From Talpa occidentalis (taxonomy: Eukaryota; Chordata; Mammalia; Eulipotyphla; Talpidae): DNA of 64,000 nucleotides. The notes below the pieces were generated by a model. That model was not told where the DNA came from, searched no databases, and saw only the letters and a list, made by a program, of their open reading frames with translations. Below, piece after piece: positions 1 to 12,870 of the stretch. Numbering within the stretch: the first letter of the stretch is position 1; every line of letters begins with the position of its first letter. The translations under genes were made by a program, and so were the position numbers. Location: contig NW_023604295.1 of assembly GCF_014898055.3 (NCBI RefSeq), forward strand, positions 69,270,545 through 69,334,544, read 5' to 3'.

Positions 1-500
1 TTCCAGCAAAGAACTAATTCAAGCTTAGGAAATTAGATTTTGCATAATTGTATAACTTATTACACCCTAAATTTGATTTAATGGGTCTCTAAGCTCTGCA
101 CTCATTTTTCAACAATGTGATATACTTTTCTCTTACTATTAATGCCTTATAAGTTGTCAACATATTGTTTTGCAAGTAAAATTAGCATTTTACCTGAACA
201 AGGAGCTTATGAGACATGGTAACAACGTTAGGCTAAGCTTTGTATAGTAATGAAAAATAACTGCCTCATCTTTTTCTGTATTAAGCAGCTCCACAATAAG
301 ATGAATTTGGTGACCCTGAATATGGAAACCTTCCAGAGACTGCAAATTTTGAGCCATCAGTTGAGTTAATTCAACATAAACAATACCAGAAATTATCAAA
401 ACAATATTTTTGGTGACAGGTAATTGATAAAAATGAACCAATGCTTATACTTTCTGAATTAATGCCTTGTACCACCAAATGACTTATTTATACATTAATT
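1..500. other. AT-rich sequence, nothing recognised
   Basis: This is AT-rich sequence without a recognisable gene or repeat. An 83-codon minus-strand reading frame at 190-441 resembles no family I know and is probably chance. Confidence 0.5.
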
Positions 501-504
501 TATT

Positions 505-565
505 CACTCATTCATTTGTTCAACAACTATTTGGATTTATGGTGGAGAATAAAACAGAAAAAAAC
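505..565 (-). mobile_element. possible L2 relic (3' end)
   Basis: The run of ATTCA and CATT words followed by TTCAACAACTATTTGGAT resembles the reverse complement of the L2 3' end, which reads AATAAATATTTGTTGAATGAATG. The match is short and diverged, so the call is weak. Confidence 0.35.
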
Positions 566-683
566 TCTGCTTTTATGTTGCTTCTATTCAGAGGTATTAA
601 CATATCAGCCATTATGATTTTATAATTAAAACAAAACCTACTTACAGTACAAATCTGTAGCCATACTTTTTAGATTTACTTTC

Positions 684-852
684 CCAGCTGAGGACAGATT
701 ACAAAATTTGCCTCTCCCTCAGTTTTCTCATATGAAAAGTTAGAATTATAATAGTTTTTTTGATAAAATATAACATGAAAACTAAATATGTTATCATTAT
801 TAAAGCACTGGAAAAATTTCTGTCATACAGTATATGCTAAATATTTACAAGA
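684..852 (+). mobile_element. MIR SINE relic
   Basis: In order, the segment carries CTCAGTTTTCTCATATGAAAAG, equivalent to the MIR core word for 'cctcagtttcctcatctgtaaaatg', then an AATTATAATAG block. After that come AAAGCACTGG and a GTATATGCTAAATATTT end. This is the word order of the MIR core and tail in sense orientation. Divergence is high, as expected for an ancient mammalian element. Confidence 0.6.
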
Positions 853-859
853 GTTATAT

Positions 860-2100
860 TTAAGGTTATAGTAAGAAGTGTGCATTAGTTGTAAAAGTGA
901 GTTGTTTCCTGTAGATGTCCCAAAAATAGGGAATGATCTCTCTAAAAGTATATGAATAAAAGTAAATGTGAAAAGAAGCAAAACTATGGATTAGTAGTAG
1001 ACAGTAGTAGGAATGTCTAGATGGATGTAACTTTACATAGTTATTAATTTTACAAAGATAATTAGTGACTTCCTGGCCTACATCTGCTCTTAGGACTTAT
1101 ATTATTTATATATGGTTTGCCTATAAAATAGCATTCATCATACTGATTACAAAGGACAATAGACAATTCATTATCTTTTAAAAAATAAAATTTGAAATAC
1201 AAAATAGTCGCTATGCTTTATAGCTCTTTATATATCTGTGTTTTGACTCTTTTTTAAAAGATCAAGTTAAATGAACACAGGGGATTTTATATGTACTTGA
1301 CTAATTAATTGGCACAGTTACCAATCTCATTGCATTTATTAAGAAAATTTTATGAGAACAATAAATCCTGGTTCATCAAGGGAAATTAAAACTTATGGAA
1401 GTTGGTAAGAAATAATAATCACTGCATTCTACAAGTTGAGGATAGAAGCACATAGGAAGACACGTTCCCTAGTTACATTCAGTGATTTAGATTTGATATA
1501 TATTAATTTGCTTGAAATTCTCCTACCATTTCTTCTTCTCTGCCATGTCTAAAAATGCCCTGCAATATTATCACCTTCCTGTTAAATTTCTACAGGCATT
1601 GATTTTGTGTGAGTTTGGGGAGTAATATAATGTCATGGGCAAATATTCACTTATTAATTTCCTTAATTCATTTGAAGTCCAGTCACATTACGATCATGGC
1701 ATTCAGAACAGTTTCAACAAATGAATGTACCTATTAAGTCTCACATTTAAGATCATTGGCAAGATGTGATCAAAACTGGACAGAACTGGGGTAGGAGGAA
1801 AGAGATGAGTTGACGGGATGAAAGAAAATATAATTATTAACAGGGAAAAGATGCCTAACTACAACAAAGAGGGACGGAAAGCTCCAGTCATAGAAGATAA
1901 CAGGTCTGTACTATTGAGAGCTGGTGGTGTTCAGTATGCGGTTTCTCAAAGGACACCCCCCCCCAATGATGTTTTCCTCATATATTTTTCTATTTCTCTT
2001 TTGAGTGTGATCTTGTCTTAGGAAATCATTTCTAAAGAATACAACATAGCAAAAGTGTGGGAGATGTGGGAGGTCATTTCCAAGATCATGTTACAAAAGA
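860..2100. other. AT-rich sequence, nothing recognised
   Basis: I see no gene or named repeat here. A 67-codon frame at 1818-2021 spans a run of nine cytosines at 1956-1964 and looks like chance. Confidence 0.5.
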
Positions 2101-2104
2101 ATCA

Positions 2105-2149
2105 TGTTCATCTGTGTATTTTTTGTCTTGTTCATCTGTGTATTTTTTT
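2105..2149. repeat. short tandem duplication, 24-bp unit
   Basis: The word TGTTCATCTGTGTATTTTTT occurs at 2105-2124 and again at 2129-2148, so a 24-bp unit is present almost twice. It looks like a small local duplication. Confidence 0.75.
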
Positions 2150-2164
2150 CCCTTCTCAATCGAG

Positions 2165-2400
2165 CTTAGGTAAACCAGCTACCATGTATGAGCTGCCAGT
2201 GGAAAACTGGTATCTCTGAACAGTAGCTACTGATGCCCTCTGTCAGCAGTCATGTGAGTGAGCTTGGACATGGATTGAGTTAAGATGGCTACAATCCCAG
2301 TCTACACCTTGATTACAATTTTACAAGTCTGAGCCAGAAGTCTCAGCAAAGGCTTACATGCTTGACGCATAGAAATCATGAGATAATGAATGTTTATTCT
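2165..2400 (+). mobile_element. MLT1-type LTR (ERVL-MaLR relic)
   Basis: Ordered similarity to the MLT1 LTR consensus as I know it: ACCAGCTACCATGTATGAGCTGCC near 2173, then CAGTCATGTGAGTGAGCTTGGA near 2250. Next come a CTACACCTTGATTACAA block, TGAGCCAGAAG, and finally GAAATCATGAGATAATGAATG, which aligns with the LTR's GAGATAATAAATG polyadenylation region. MaLR LTRs are remnants of non-autonomous endogenous retrovirus-like elements. No internal region, partner LTR or coding sequence is seen, so it reads as an old solo LTR. The exact subfamily cannot be fixed by eye. Confidence 0.7.
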
Positions 2401-2459
2401 TTCAAATAGACTGTCATTGTTCCACTCACCCTGAGTTTCTGTGCCTATGAACCATGCAT

Positions 2460-2572
2460 TTCCTGTTAAAATAGTAAGTTTCTGGAAGACAGGCAAAGTA
2501 ATATCTAACAAGTTTTGTGCATTGTTTATTTCAGAACACAAACACTTATCAATTACTTGATGTACCACTTGA
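2460..2572 (+). mobile_element. possible L2 3' relic
   Basis: The segment has the order 'gtaagtttctggaagacagg', then a TTTTGTGCATTG block and a tail AATTACTTGATG. This follows the L2 3' end (gtaagctccatgagggcagg ... tttgttgaatg) but is heavily diverged. Confidence 0.4.
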
Positions 2573-2579
2573 TGGGAAT

Positions 2580-4540
2580 ATGATTTTCTATCAAATGACC
2601 TAATATCTTCAATACCAAAATAATAGCTTTAAATTCCTGGTTCATCTTAGTTTTGTATTATTGGGTAATAAAAATCATTTATTCAAAGTTTAGTTTCCTT
2701 CTGTGTATCACTTAAAAAAAAACTGGCAACCTAAATATGAGAAATGGAATGTTGCTACTAAACCCTCTGTAATCTGTCAGAGAAAAACATCCCCCTTTCA
2801 TATAATAAGAAAACAAAAGAATGAAATATCATCATACATGATTTTGCTCACAGTTAACTCCCTAAATTGTGATTATCTTGAATATATGTGATATTAATAG
2901 CTTACTTTCTGCATCAATAAATGCAAACTTCAAATTCTTTTCTATTTGCTCTTCATTTTTCAAATATTTGCTTAAAAGATATAATATCAAGAGTTTTTCA
3001 TGCTTGGATGAATACAGGTAACCAAATATAATCCTATGATAATATTCCTGTTCAAACTAGGTTATACTGATTGACAGACACAGGATATTTTTTAAGGGCA
3101 TACAAATATGAAGAAAGGAAATACACTCAGTGAATTCCTTATATTCTAAAAATAAAACATTTAACTATGCCAAATAGATATCGGTATAATAAATTTCTGT
3201 ATCTATGATATAAAAAATGATTACTAACTAGAAAATATCCTGCATAAATACATAAAAGTTACTATGTATAATAATTCTTTTTTAACGAATAATTTTAATG
3301 CTTACAATGTGTCAAAAACCACGATTGGAACTGATAAACTTATTTGACAGATACAGAATTTTTCTGACCTTTCAAATATGCATTTTTAAAAGATTTATCA
3401 GCTACCTTTCAAAGTGACATGTGTACATAAAAAGAACTAAAACAAAAACAAAGAACAAAAGAACTTGTAAATATGACAGCACAGACTAGTTAAGGGTATT
3501 TTATAAAAATATATTCTTCACTGATATCTGCCAGAAAAAATGAATGATATAAAATGGAATCTACAAAAATCAATTAATAGTGTTATCTAAATTATTTAAC
3601 AAATGGGTTAATATTTGCAAGATGAAAATTTTAGGCATTGACATGTTGATATGTCTCATCAAATTTTATGGCATTGAGTCTACAAGTCAATTGTAACTCG
3701 CATCTCCCCTATCATACATACTGCCAAATATGTTCTGATACACCAGAGATTTTAAGATTCTTTACAAAATCAGACTTGTTCAAATTGGAAAATATCTGCA
3801 TGTTATTTCAATAAAATATGATAATTACTTTATACATCTATACAAAATACTTCAAAAAGCCTCCAGGTCTGCAGAGATTTGATGAAAGAGTATGCTTGAA
3901 AAAATCCACTAAAATCACTTTTTTCAACTACCTTTTATTTTAGACAAGAGTTTCTATTTATGTACTTGTAAAAATCCACATTGGTTTTTAATGAACATCA
4001 ATTACACTTCAATTTTTCATATTACTCATGAAAGAAAATAATTTAGACTCTGTTACAGAACTGCGAATTGCAATTTACCTTGGTTCTTTCAAGCAAGAGA
4101 AGGTTCAAAAATCAGCAAGTTAAGCATTTACTAAATGACAAAGAAACAAAATTATAAATGAATATTATAACCCAATATTTTCCATCAAATAACTAATTTA
4201 ATATGGTTTTAGTAAAGAGTTTCCTACAAATTTATGAAGGGTCATTCTATTTTGCATGTGCATTACATTACTGGAAGGACTCTGAGGGACATATAAAATG
4301 TTTGGAAAATCACTAATTTCACATTGTTTTAAAAATTCAATAAATAAAAAGCCTCAAATTATTGGTAACTCTTTTAAATAATAACAGGTTAAATATTATG
4401 TTGGAGGCACATATGACATAGATAAAATAAGTTATAACTTCCCAGCTTCCTAGACCATGTAAGCTCTCTGTACTATCAAAACATTTTGTTTTGATAAGAA
4501 GACCATATTTTGGATACTAGCTAAACGAACTTGGTCAATA
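2580..4540. other. AT-rich sequence, nothing recognised
   Basis: This is long AT-rich sequence with no repeat or coding similarity that I recognise. Single-base runs and short AT tracts only. Confidence 0.5.
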
Positions 4541-4556
4541 TAAAAGTCTTCTGGAC

Positions 4557-4825
4557 GTCCTCCCTGGTGGCTCAAGGGGTTGGGCACTGCACTATGGAGC
4601 AATTCGCAGTCTCTGCAGCATGGGTTCGATCCCCGGACAGCTAGGGAAAAACCACATGGCGAAGCAGACCTCTCCTGTCTCGCCCACTGCTCCCCTCAGC
4701 AGTGTATTTCCATAGGACTGCCTGTTCTGTTCCCCACTCTGTCTCTGGCGGGTCCTCTCACCCCCCACGTTGCTGGCCTGTGCCCCAGCTCTTGTATGCA
4801 TAAATGGGTGAATCTTAAAAAAAAA
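4557..4825 (+). mobile_element. tRNA-derived SINE, type 3
   Basis: Near full-length copy running from a TCCCTGGTGGCTCAAGGGGTT head, through box-B-like GGGTTCGATCCCC, to the TTGTATGCATAAATGGG tail and poly(A). It is flanked by a perfect 10-bp target-site duplication TCTTCTGGAC at 4547-4556 and 4826-4835, which fixes both ends. The reading frames over it on both strands (4580-4840, 4592-4837) are not genes. Confidence 0.92.
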
Positions 4826-4914
4826 TCTTCTGGACATTAACTTCTTTAATGGTGAGATGTATATTCCATCATACTGTTAAAAGGAAATAAATATGTGTAA
4901 AAACTCTAGTTCAT

Positions 4915-5548
4915 ACGTAAAACTGTATGGGCATTTGTCAAAACATTAATGATAGAACTACCATATGATCCAGAAATTACACTCATACATAACTATCAGA
5001 ATTAAAAAAAAAAAACAAACAATAATTCAAAGGTGTATCCGTACTACTGTATTCACTGCAGCACTATTTACAAAAGCCAAATTATGGAAACAACCTAAGT
5101 GCCCAAAGAAAACTGAGTGGGTAAAGAAGAGATGCTACCTATATACTAAAGAAACTACTCCACTATAAGAGAGGAAATGTTTTCATTTACAACAATAGGA
5201 ATGTAACTGAAGTGGACTATGTCAAGCAGGTAAATCAGATGAGGAAAAACAAATATTTGTTAATTTCATATATATATTGAATTTAGAGAAAAAAGGAAAA
5301 TTCAAAACTAAACCAAAATCAATGCTAATGGATTGACTGTAGAATTAAGGCTGTCAGAGGGAGAGAGTTGGGAGGAGAAAAATGTGAAGGAGACCTGGTG
5401 GACTATGGTGAAAATAAAATACCTAGTGCTCTGATGGTGGATGTGGTGTGGCAACATTCATTTGAGGAGGCATAGACCCTATACCCCTAAATCATGCAGG
5501 TAAATCAATGTTAGCTCAATAAAAAATGCAATAAAATGACTTCAGTTC
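4915..5548 (+). mobile_element. L1 3' fragment, 5'-truncated
   Basis: The start matches L1 ORF2 near its end (ATAGAACTACCATATGATCC, then TTCACTGCAGCACTATTTAC and GGAAACAACCTAAGTGCCC). A short remnant frame encodes words such as AALFTKAKLWKQPKCPK, corresponding to the ORF2 C-terminus. After the coding part comes a 3' UTR with a GGGAGAGAGTTGGGAGG purine stretch and a final CTCAATAAAAAATGCAATAAA. The coding frame is broken, so this is a dead copy. Confidence 0.8.
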
Positions 5549-5554
5549 AATGCC

Positions 5555-7335
5555 TTATCTTTAATTGCAGTTCATTGTAAATGGGACTTGCATTTTTTTA
5601 TGAGAGTAGAAAGAGAAAACTCATGTAGTTATCAATAAATATGAACACAGTAGTAATTGACACATTTTTTGAAGTTTATTAAAACAAAGAAAACTCACCT
5701 ATGTTAAATGTACTCATAGAAACGATCCTCTTAGAGTCTGCAATATAACATACTACTAAATAGAACTACAAAACATAATTTGCTAGCTGAGTCACTGTAG
5801 AGCAACCAAGAAAGATTTTGTTCCTCAGGGATCATTTTGTAACATCTGGCGTTATTTTTGGTTGTCAGACTTGGGAAGGATCTAACTCCGATATCTAATG
5901 TATATAAGCGAGGGATATTACCAATATCCTAAGAAGCAAAAGAGCGTCTTCAAAACAAGGAATAGCCGGTCCCAAATTTCAATTGCCCTATGGTTGAGAA
6001 GCACTGCCACAGATGTTTTTGTATGTAGCCATTATACCATGTATAGAACTGAATTATCAAGGATATACTCAAAAAATATACCTGCAAAGGTAAACTAGTA
6101 CCCTCAGGCTTATCTTCTTATGGGAAAAAAAAGAGACAAATCAAAAAAAATTAAAGTTGTTTCCTCTGCCGTATCATTTGCTAGTATAGTAAGTGAGATT
6201 TTAGATTTTTGTTTTTTTTTTTAAATCAAGTTTGCAACAAGTAGCAAAAGGTAACTATGAGCTGGAAAGCAATTATAGGTTCTTTTCTAGATAATCAAAC
6301 ATGATAATTTTGATGGAATTTGTCTAATTTTCCAGCCTGGAAACTAAGAGAAGAAAATAATATTCACATGGGGTCTAAAGATGTATTTTGTGTCAAAATA
6401 CTGCTCCCTCCTATTATTCTATTACCAAATAAATATATTTTAACTTTCTGTATTCTAGCAACTCATCCCTGCAACCATATTCAATTATCCGTATCATAAC
6501 AAATCCCATGCTGAAGCAAGCTGCCTTAGGATTTTGTGAACTTCTACCTGCCAGATACGCGACTGAATGCTGCAGAGATTAAGCTAAATTGCCATACCTT
6601 CCTTCTAAAAGTTCTAAATGTATTTGTGGTTGAAAAAAATCAATTATTTACTCAATTAGATTCAACAAATATTTATTAAGCATTCATTCATTCTTGTATT
6701 TTCCCCCATTGTGGGCTGTTATCCTTAAGAGCAACTGAAGTAGCAAATGACTCCTGTTTATTAAAGACTTATTTTAAAGATGCTTAAGTGCAGTTCATAG
6801 CTCTTCAACTGCTCTTACCAAATCCTCAGAGGCTACATTGTAGAGAAGTTTCATCTTGCAACATACAAAAATAAGAGCAATGTGTTCTCTTTTCATTTTG
6901 TCAAGAAAATGCCACCATTATAACTAGGAGAGGGATGTGCAAGACAGACATGGTTTGTCTAAATATGAGTAATCATATATCACTACTATAAATAAGCTTA
7001 TTTTATACTCATGTTAGGATAATAATGTAGATTTACCTTTCAAAATGTTATAGGCTAAGTGTCTGTACTGCTTGTTGTATGAAAAAGAAGTCAGTGTTGT
7101 CTACTTTAATTACTCCCGGTTTTAGATAGTACAAAAACCTGTTAATGTTTTGTGAAACATATGCTTCTACTTCCAATAAGGACCACAATGTATTTTTTTT
7201 TCTCCTAAGGAGAAGAAAGAGTAACTATTAGATGCCAATCTTAAAATAAATATTCTTTATTTGGATCAATATATGGATAATTCCTTCCAAGAATATTAGT
7301 CATAGTATTGCTGAGAACAGTCTCCAGATTTATCC
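5555..7335. other. AT-rich sequence; faint L2 trace near 6660
   Basis: No gene is recognised. Around 6660-6695 the words TTCAACAAATATTTATTAAGC and repeated ATTC resemble an antisense L2 3' end. The rest is unassigned. Confidence 0.45.
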
Positions 7336-7340
7336 CAGCC

Positions 7341-7357
7341 AAAAAAAAAAAAAAAAA
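7341..7357. repeat. poly(A) tract, 17 bp
   Basis: Uninterrupted adenines. I could not tie it to a retroposon body, because the sequence just upstream is not a recognised element. Confidence 0.9.
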
Positions 7358-7900
7358 GACAGTCTTCTCTAGAGAAGCCTGTGGGTTCTATTTTTCCAAC
7401 CTTGGGACTCAGAAGAGTACCCCTGCACATTCTCTTGGGAATGTCAAAAATAATACCCTATTTGTCTTGGAGCCAGGATTGTATTTCTTTTATAGGAAGT
7501 TTACAAGTTTGTTTCAAAGTTTCAAGGTTTCTGCATGTTTCAACATGCAGAGGCTGTCAGAAAGCAGTACTGCAGATTCCACAAGGCACCTGTTTTCCCT
7601 AAGTTTAGGCAAAGCCCAATTGAACTTTTTAGACAGTGCCAAATTCTCAGCAGAGCTTATCATGTACCTTAGGATGTTTATCTTGACCAATTCAACCTTC
7701 TAGATCCTTCACAAACATAAAACTATGTGTGTGTTACAATAATAATTGATGCATTTGTTGCTTGCACAATAAAATTCATTTTCTACAGCATGGCATTAAA
7801 AGCTGTTACCAATTTAATTCCAACCGAGTTTTCTAAGTTTTTTCACTCCCGGGTGCTTGCAAGGAATTCTTTAATGTTTTGTTTTATATTCTTTGTTGTT
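7358..7900. other. unassigned; 131-codon frame at 7308-7703 not recognised
   Basis: The longest plus-strand frame here (7308-7703, 131 codons) starts inside the poly(A) tract and overlaps a second open frame at 7381-7602. Its translation is rich in serine, phenylalanine and leucine, with no motif I recognise. I consider it a chance frame. Confidence 0.45.
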
Positions 7901-7924
7901 ATGTCTCAAATACCTTTTAGAAAA

Positions 7925-8025
7925 TATTTTCCTAAGGAGAGGGAACATATCTTGTTCATTTTAGTACCACCAAGAGTGTCTAAGACTATAATTTGTGCAC
8001 AGCCGAGAACTAGCAAATGTTAGAA
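7925..8025 (+). mobile_element. possible L2 3' relic
   Basis: The order GGAGAGGGAACATATCTTGTTC, then TAGTACCACC, ATTTGTGCACAG and AACTAGCAAATGTT is loosely that of the L2 3' end (gagggcaggga...tctgttttgttc...cacagtgcctggcacatag). It is strongly diverged. Confidence 0.35.
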
Positions 8026-8040
8026 CTGGAATAACAGGCA

Positions 8041-8071
8041 AAAAAAAAAAAAAAAAAGAAAGAAAGAAAAA
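8041..8071. repeat. A-rich microsatellite (A17, then GAAA repeats)
   Basis: Seventeen adenines followed by GAAA units. This could be an old retroposon tail, but no body was identified upstream. Confidence 0.9.
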
Positions 8072-10025
8072 TGCATATTTCCATTACAAAACAAATGAAA
8101 TAAAATAGGAGGTCACTACTCAGCTCTGAAAGTAATCAGTTGTTAAAGAAAGCAGGTATTAGCACAACTATCTTTTTCTGCATTATCCCACTTACCAAAA
8201 TATATACCTATACCCACATTTCTTTGCTAAGCGCTGGTTTCTTAACTATTAGGAAGCATGTTCACAATTCAATTGAAATTCTTGCAACAAAGGTTACTTA
8301 TAATCTCTCAAACAAAAATTTAAATACCTTTTTCTAATTTCTTACCTATGCCAATATCCCTATGTGCTTACCTCTCACACTTTAACTCTCTGATCACATA
8401 TCTGTCTTATTTATATCCTGCCATTTAAACACCTACACTGTGTCCTTTTCGCCTCATACCTTTTGGTAAGCTAATGCAAAATTTAGCTTTATTTTATGTA
8501 TAAAATATGTAATGGCCATTTTGTCCAAAATCCAGATCTCATTAACTAAATATTTAATTATATTGAACACATTGTTCTCTTTATTATTGTCATAATAATA
8601 AGAAAAATATTCCATTCCTTATTTTAGAACTGTGTTCTGCAAACCTAGGCCTTAGATTATAGATATTGCAATCTTCAATGTTAAAGATAGTATTAATATT
8701 TAATAGGTAAATACAATTTTTTTCATTATGCACTGTGTAAGTCAACTTTATTTTAAATAGATTTATGAAGAGACTGTTTTTTTTTTTTTTTATTTTCAGA
8801 TCTAAACATACACAACACAGCCATTATTGCAAATAGCTGTCCCAGCAGAAAGAGCCTTTGGAAGGCACTGGTAGGACTGAGCTAATCATCAGCAGGTTAG
8901 AAAGCGACATGGAAATTAATGTGCATCTGGCTTTTCCACCATCCAGAGACATAATACTCTGAAACAGAACATATTGCTTGCTCTTCTTGTCTTTGTGAAA
9001 TTTTAAAACAAATTTGGAGAAGATAGTATCCTATCATACTTTCTTACAGGATTCTATTTCAGGACCATAATAAAAACAAGAACAACCGAATGTACTGTAC
9101 AAGAATGCACTATTCTTATCTTTATTGGTATTAATAATCACATGCAGCATTCCTTTATAGAAATGAATTTTTCATGGAAAATAATAAAAGTATGTTCATG
9201 GTTCAGTAAATGAATCTCAGATGCATAACCACACTTGACAGATTTTAGCCTCTAATGCCTTAATCCTTCCCCAGCATCACTGATGCAATCTCTGAAAGCT
9301 AAGTATTAATTTGAGAGTATAATTTTTATTTACATCATCTGGAAAGGAGAATTCAGAGGACATCTTGTGTAAATTGCAATTATACATAGCATACATTTTA
9401 GTGCCATTTTCATATAAGAATTTACATAATTGAATTGTATTCACTTGATTTTGGGGGAATGGGAATGAGTAGTGCAGTCTAAACATAAGTCTATAAAAAT
9501 AAAATAAAATGACTTCTAAATTGAAATGTAATACTTGTAACATCAGAAAGAGAAGCCTCTACTGCATGATAAAACTGAGAGCTTTACCAGAGAAATATAT
9601 AGAGAATTTAAAACACCTAATACAACAATTGATATTTTTAAATCTATCATTTAAAATGTTTTATGATTTTGGGGTTTATAAGAGAGATTAAATGACAGCA
9701 TAGAGGATTTAACATACTCTTTTCCCAGTTTCCTCCACTGTTAGCATCTTATAAAAGGATCTTATATTTATTAAGATTATATTGTATATACACTATCTAA
9801 GCTAATGCACCACATTATATTTTGTTGTGAGATCCCCTTAGTCTCTTCCAATCTGTGATTTCTTGTCATTCATATTTTTAAGGAACTATGGTCAGATATT
9901 TTGCAGAATGCTTCAATTTGTTATTGATATTTTCTTATAGTTAGGCAGAGTTACAGAGTTTAGGGTAGAATACTACAAAGGTGAAATTCCTTTAATATTA
10001 TAGAGTGCAGGTATCTGTATCTATC
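8072..10025. other. AT-rich sequence, nothing recognised
   Basis: No gene or repeat identified. A T-run at 8778-8791 and AT tracts are present. Short frames at 9277-9543 and 9509-9691 have no recognisable motif. Confidence 0.45.
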
Positions 10026-10028
10026 TCT

Positions 10029-10138
10029 ATGTGTGTGTTTCTATATAGTCCATATACTATTACATATATTATATATTATATGTGTATATATATATTATAT
10101 ATACACACATATGCACACACGCATATATACACACATAC
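10029..10138. repeat. compound TG/TA/CA microsatellite with dyad symmetry
   Basis: Runs of TG, TA and CA dinucleotides follow one another. The centre near 10080-10112 reads as an imperfect palindrome (TGTGTATATATATATT facing ATATATACACACATA). Confidence 0.85.
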
Positions 10139-12145
10139 CATACTCCATTTCTCCATTTAAAACTCTATATTTAAATATAATCATGGGAATAATCTACAAA
10201 TTATTGAAGGCCTAGTAATGAAAATATCCAGAATAAAGTAACTGTGCAATACATGGACCTCCACTGTCAATACTACATTTATCTAAATTCTATTTTTTAA
10301 AGAAGTATAGCACAAAGCACTGAAGATTAATAGGTGAAAATGTTTCCAAAAAGATGTAGGAAATAACAGAATTCAGGAGACAATTTCTTAATAACCAAGA
10401 GCATATTTCAAAGTATTACTACAAATAATATTTTATAAATGTTTAAATTCCCTATAAATATCTAACAATTATAGAAATTCAAGCAAATTGAGACTCCTCA
10501 GGTTTCATTTCCTTGTGCCTTCTAGGTAAACAGTGTTAATTTAAGCCATTAAAATACATAGTAGTCAAAGGGTTACATTTAATGCTTAATTGGCACATAT
10601 AGGGGATGTTCTTTATGCTTAATTTTAATATATACTAATGTTACATAATTTATTATAATTTCCAGATTGCATCAAATAATTACAGACTTATATCTGAACT
10701 TCAGTTTAGGCAAACTATTTGCATCTCTAGTATTAAATCTAGTGAAAAGAAACTTGAAATTTCATGGCTCTTCTCTTATATACATAGGAAAGATCTCAGT
10801 TCTCCTTAGAGATGATAGGAGAGAACTACATCATTCATGAATAGTAGGTCTCTCCCAAAGTAGTTTTAGAGTATCACTTTGCTGTGGAATAACTGAAAAA
10901 TAAAATATTTGTATTTTTATATTTAAGTTATTTTTATATTCAAATATTTGTATTTTATATTCAAGTTATATTCATGTTATATTAAAAATTCAGGCAGTTT
11001 CTATTTCCTAGGACTCGTTTGACCTAAGCAGGATAAACAGAATACCATCTGAGACAGAAAATGAGCCCATTCCATCCTGTATGTACACAGTCAAAGTTCA
11101 AGAGGACACAGCTTTTTGCCTGCAGAACCTGACTGGTAGTGAGATGTTGGTTTTAGAAACACACGCTTATATTTAACATCAAAGATAGCTGGTAAGTGCT
11201 GCTGTTCTAGGCAAGGTGGCTTCTCATCACTTAAAATTCATTTGGTCTCAGAAACTCAAATCCTGCCAACTCAAATGTTATATGCGTATCTAAAGTAGAA
11301 AATAATTTTTCCAGCTTTATCTTTTGTGATAATTTCATCAAACAGTTATCAAAAGCCTACAGAGTATTAGTCAGGGACAGGGTGATTAGTTTCTCTCTTT
11401 ATGGATGGGTAATTAATATAAAAAGGATGGAAAAAAATCCTTAATCCCATTACACTTGATCCATCATTTAGCAATGCTTTTTGACTCTTCAAGGTAAAAT
11501 CTGCATGTGAATTTCCCCAAAGCAATCAAGTCATCAGTTTCAGAAAATTATAAAACCTCACAGCAAACTGCACACACTGATAGAAAAAAAGTGAGGTTTC
11601 TGACATTCATTTAAGAGTACCTCATTGAATAAAACTGTTTCAAAGATATCACTTTTTAAATTATTCCTATTAGAATTGACCTAATTTTCCTTTAGCCTAT
11701 ATGATCCAAGCATAAAAGCAGTACCTTTTTAACATAAAACAAAATGTATCAAAAGAGAACTAGATATAAATCTGTAGCTGTACCTTATGAGTTAGCAAGG
11801 GATTGTGTCTAATTAAAGTGCATGTAGTGTTGCAGTGACAGAGCATCTTATTGCATGATAAAGACCAGCTTTTCTGAGATTGCTCCAAACTTTTAAGAAC
11901 CCACTAAAGGCTGTGTCAAGGCTGTGTATCATCCTGATACAGTTTTAAATGTTATTAATTTCTTCTTGCCTATTTCAATTTTGGAATGCTCTTTGTATCA
12001 TGTGATCAGAATATGACTCAGATTAACTGCAGTATCATTTATATAAGCAGTTGAATGTGACAAGTTACACACACTCACACCCTCATTTTTATGAGAATTT
12101 CCATTACTTTCAGTGAATCCCTTTTATATTCATTGTTTCAATGCA
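10139..12145. other. AT-rich sequence, nothing recognised
   Basis: No gene or repeat family is recognised. At 10899-10985 there is an imperfect tandem arrangement of AAATATTTGTATTTT and TTATATTCAAGTTAT words. Confidence 0.45.
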
Positions 12146-12505
12146 ATAAACAATCACCTCTTTAACATTATGGTAAAATTTACAATATATTATATTTATC
12201 ATATAAGTGCATGATTTGTGGCATTAAGTACATTATTAAGTAATCATCATCATTCATACTTTTTCAGCTAAAATTAAGCATAATTAAACCTAACAACCCA
12301 CTCCTACCTACCCATAATCCTAGCACTATTCTATTTTTTATTCTATCAATTTTCACTACTCTAGGAATCTTAGAAAAAGATGCATCATACAAGTACATTT
12401 TCTCTTTGTGACTGGCTTGTCTAAATAAGCAAAATAACTTCAAGGTTCATCTATATTGTAGCATGTGTCATAATGCCCTTCTTTTTAGGGTCAAATAATA
12501 TCTTA

Positions 12506-12549
12506 CTTTGTGTATGAGATACACATATATATGTATCACATACACAAAG
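12506..12549. repeat. 44-bp near-perfect palindrome
   Basis: The arm CTTTGTGTATGAGATAC at 12506-12522 is met by GTATCACATACACAAAG at 12533-12549. Over full 22-bp arms I count 20 matches with no spacer. It sits in a position of the host L1 that is often microsatellite-like and is followed directly by a TA repeat. Confidence 0.85.
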
Positions 12550-12551
12550 CA

Positions 12552-12574
12552 ATATATATATATATATATATATA
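12552..12574. repeat. (TA)n microsatellite
   Basis: Uninterrupted TA dinucleotides inside the antisense L1, next to the 44-bp palindrome. Confidence 0.9.
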
Positions 12575-12870
12575 TCACATGACATACCTATATATAAATT
12601 TACCTGTTGATGGACATGGGTTGTTTCCAACTTTTGACAAATATAATTTTATTAACAAAGATATATAAATATCTTTTGAGTCCATGAATTCAATTAAGAG
12701 AATATACCCCAAAATAGTATCACTCAATCAGATGGCAATTTTATAACATTTTTAAGATATGGCATATAGTTTTCTAAACTGGTAGATGTGGAAAACTTTT
12801 TTCATTACATACTTATCAGCAATGCAAAAGGATCTCAATTACTCCACATGCTCATCATCATCACTAATTG

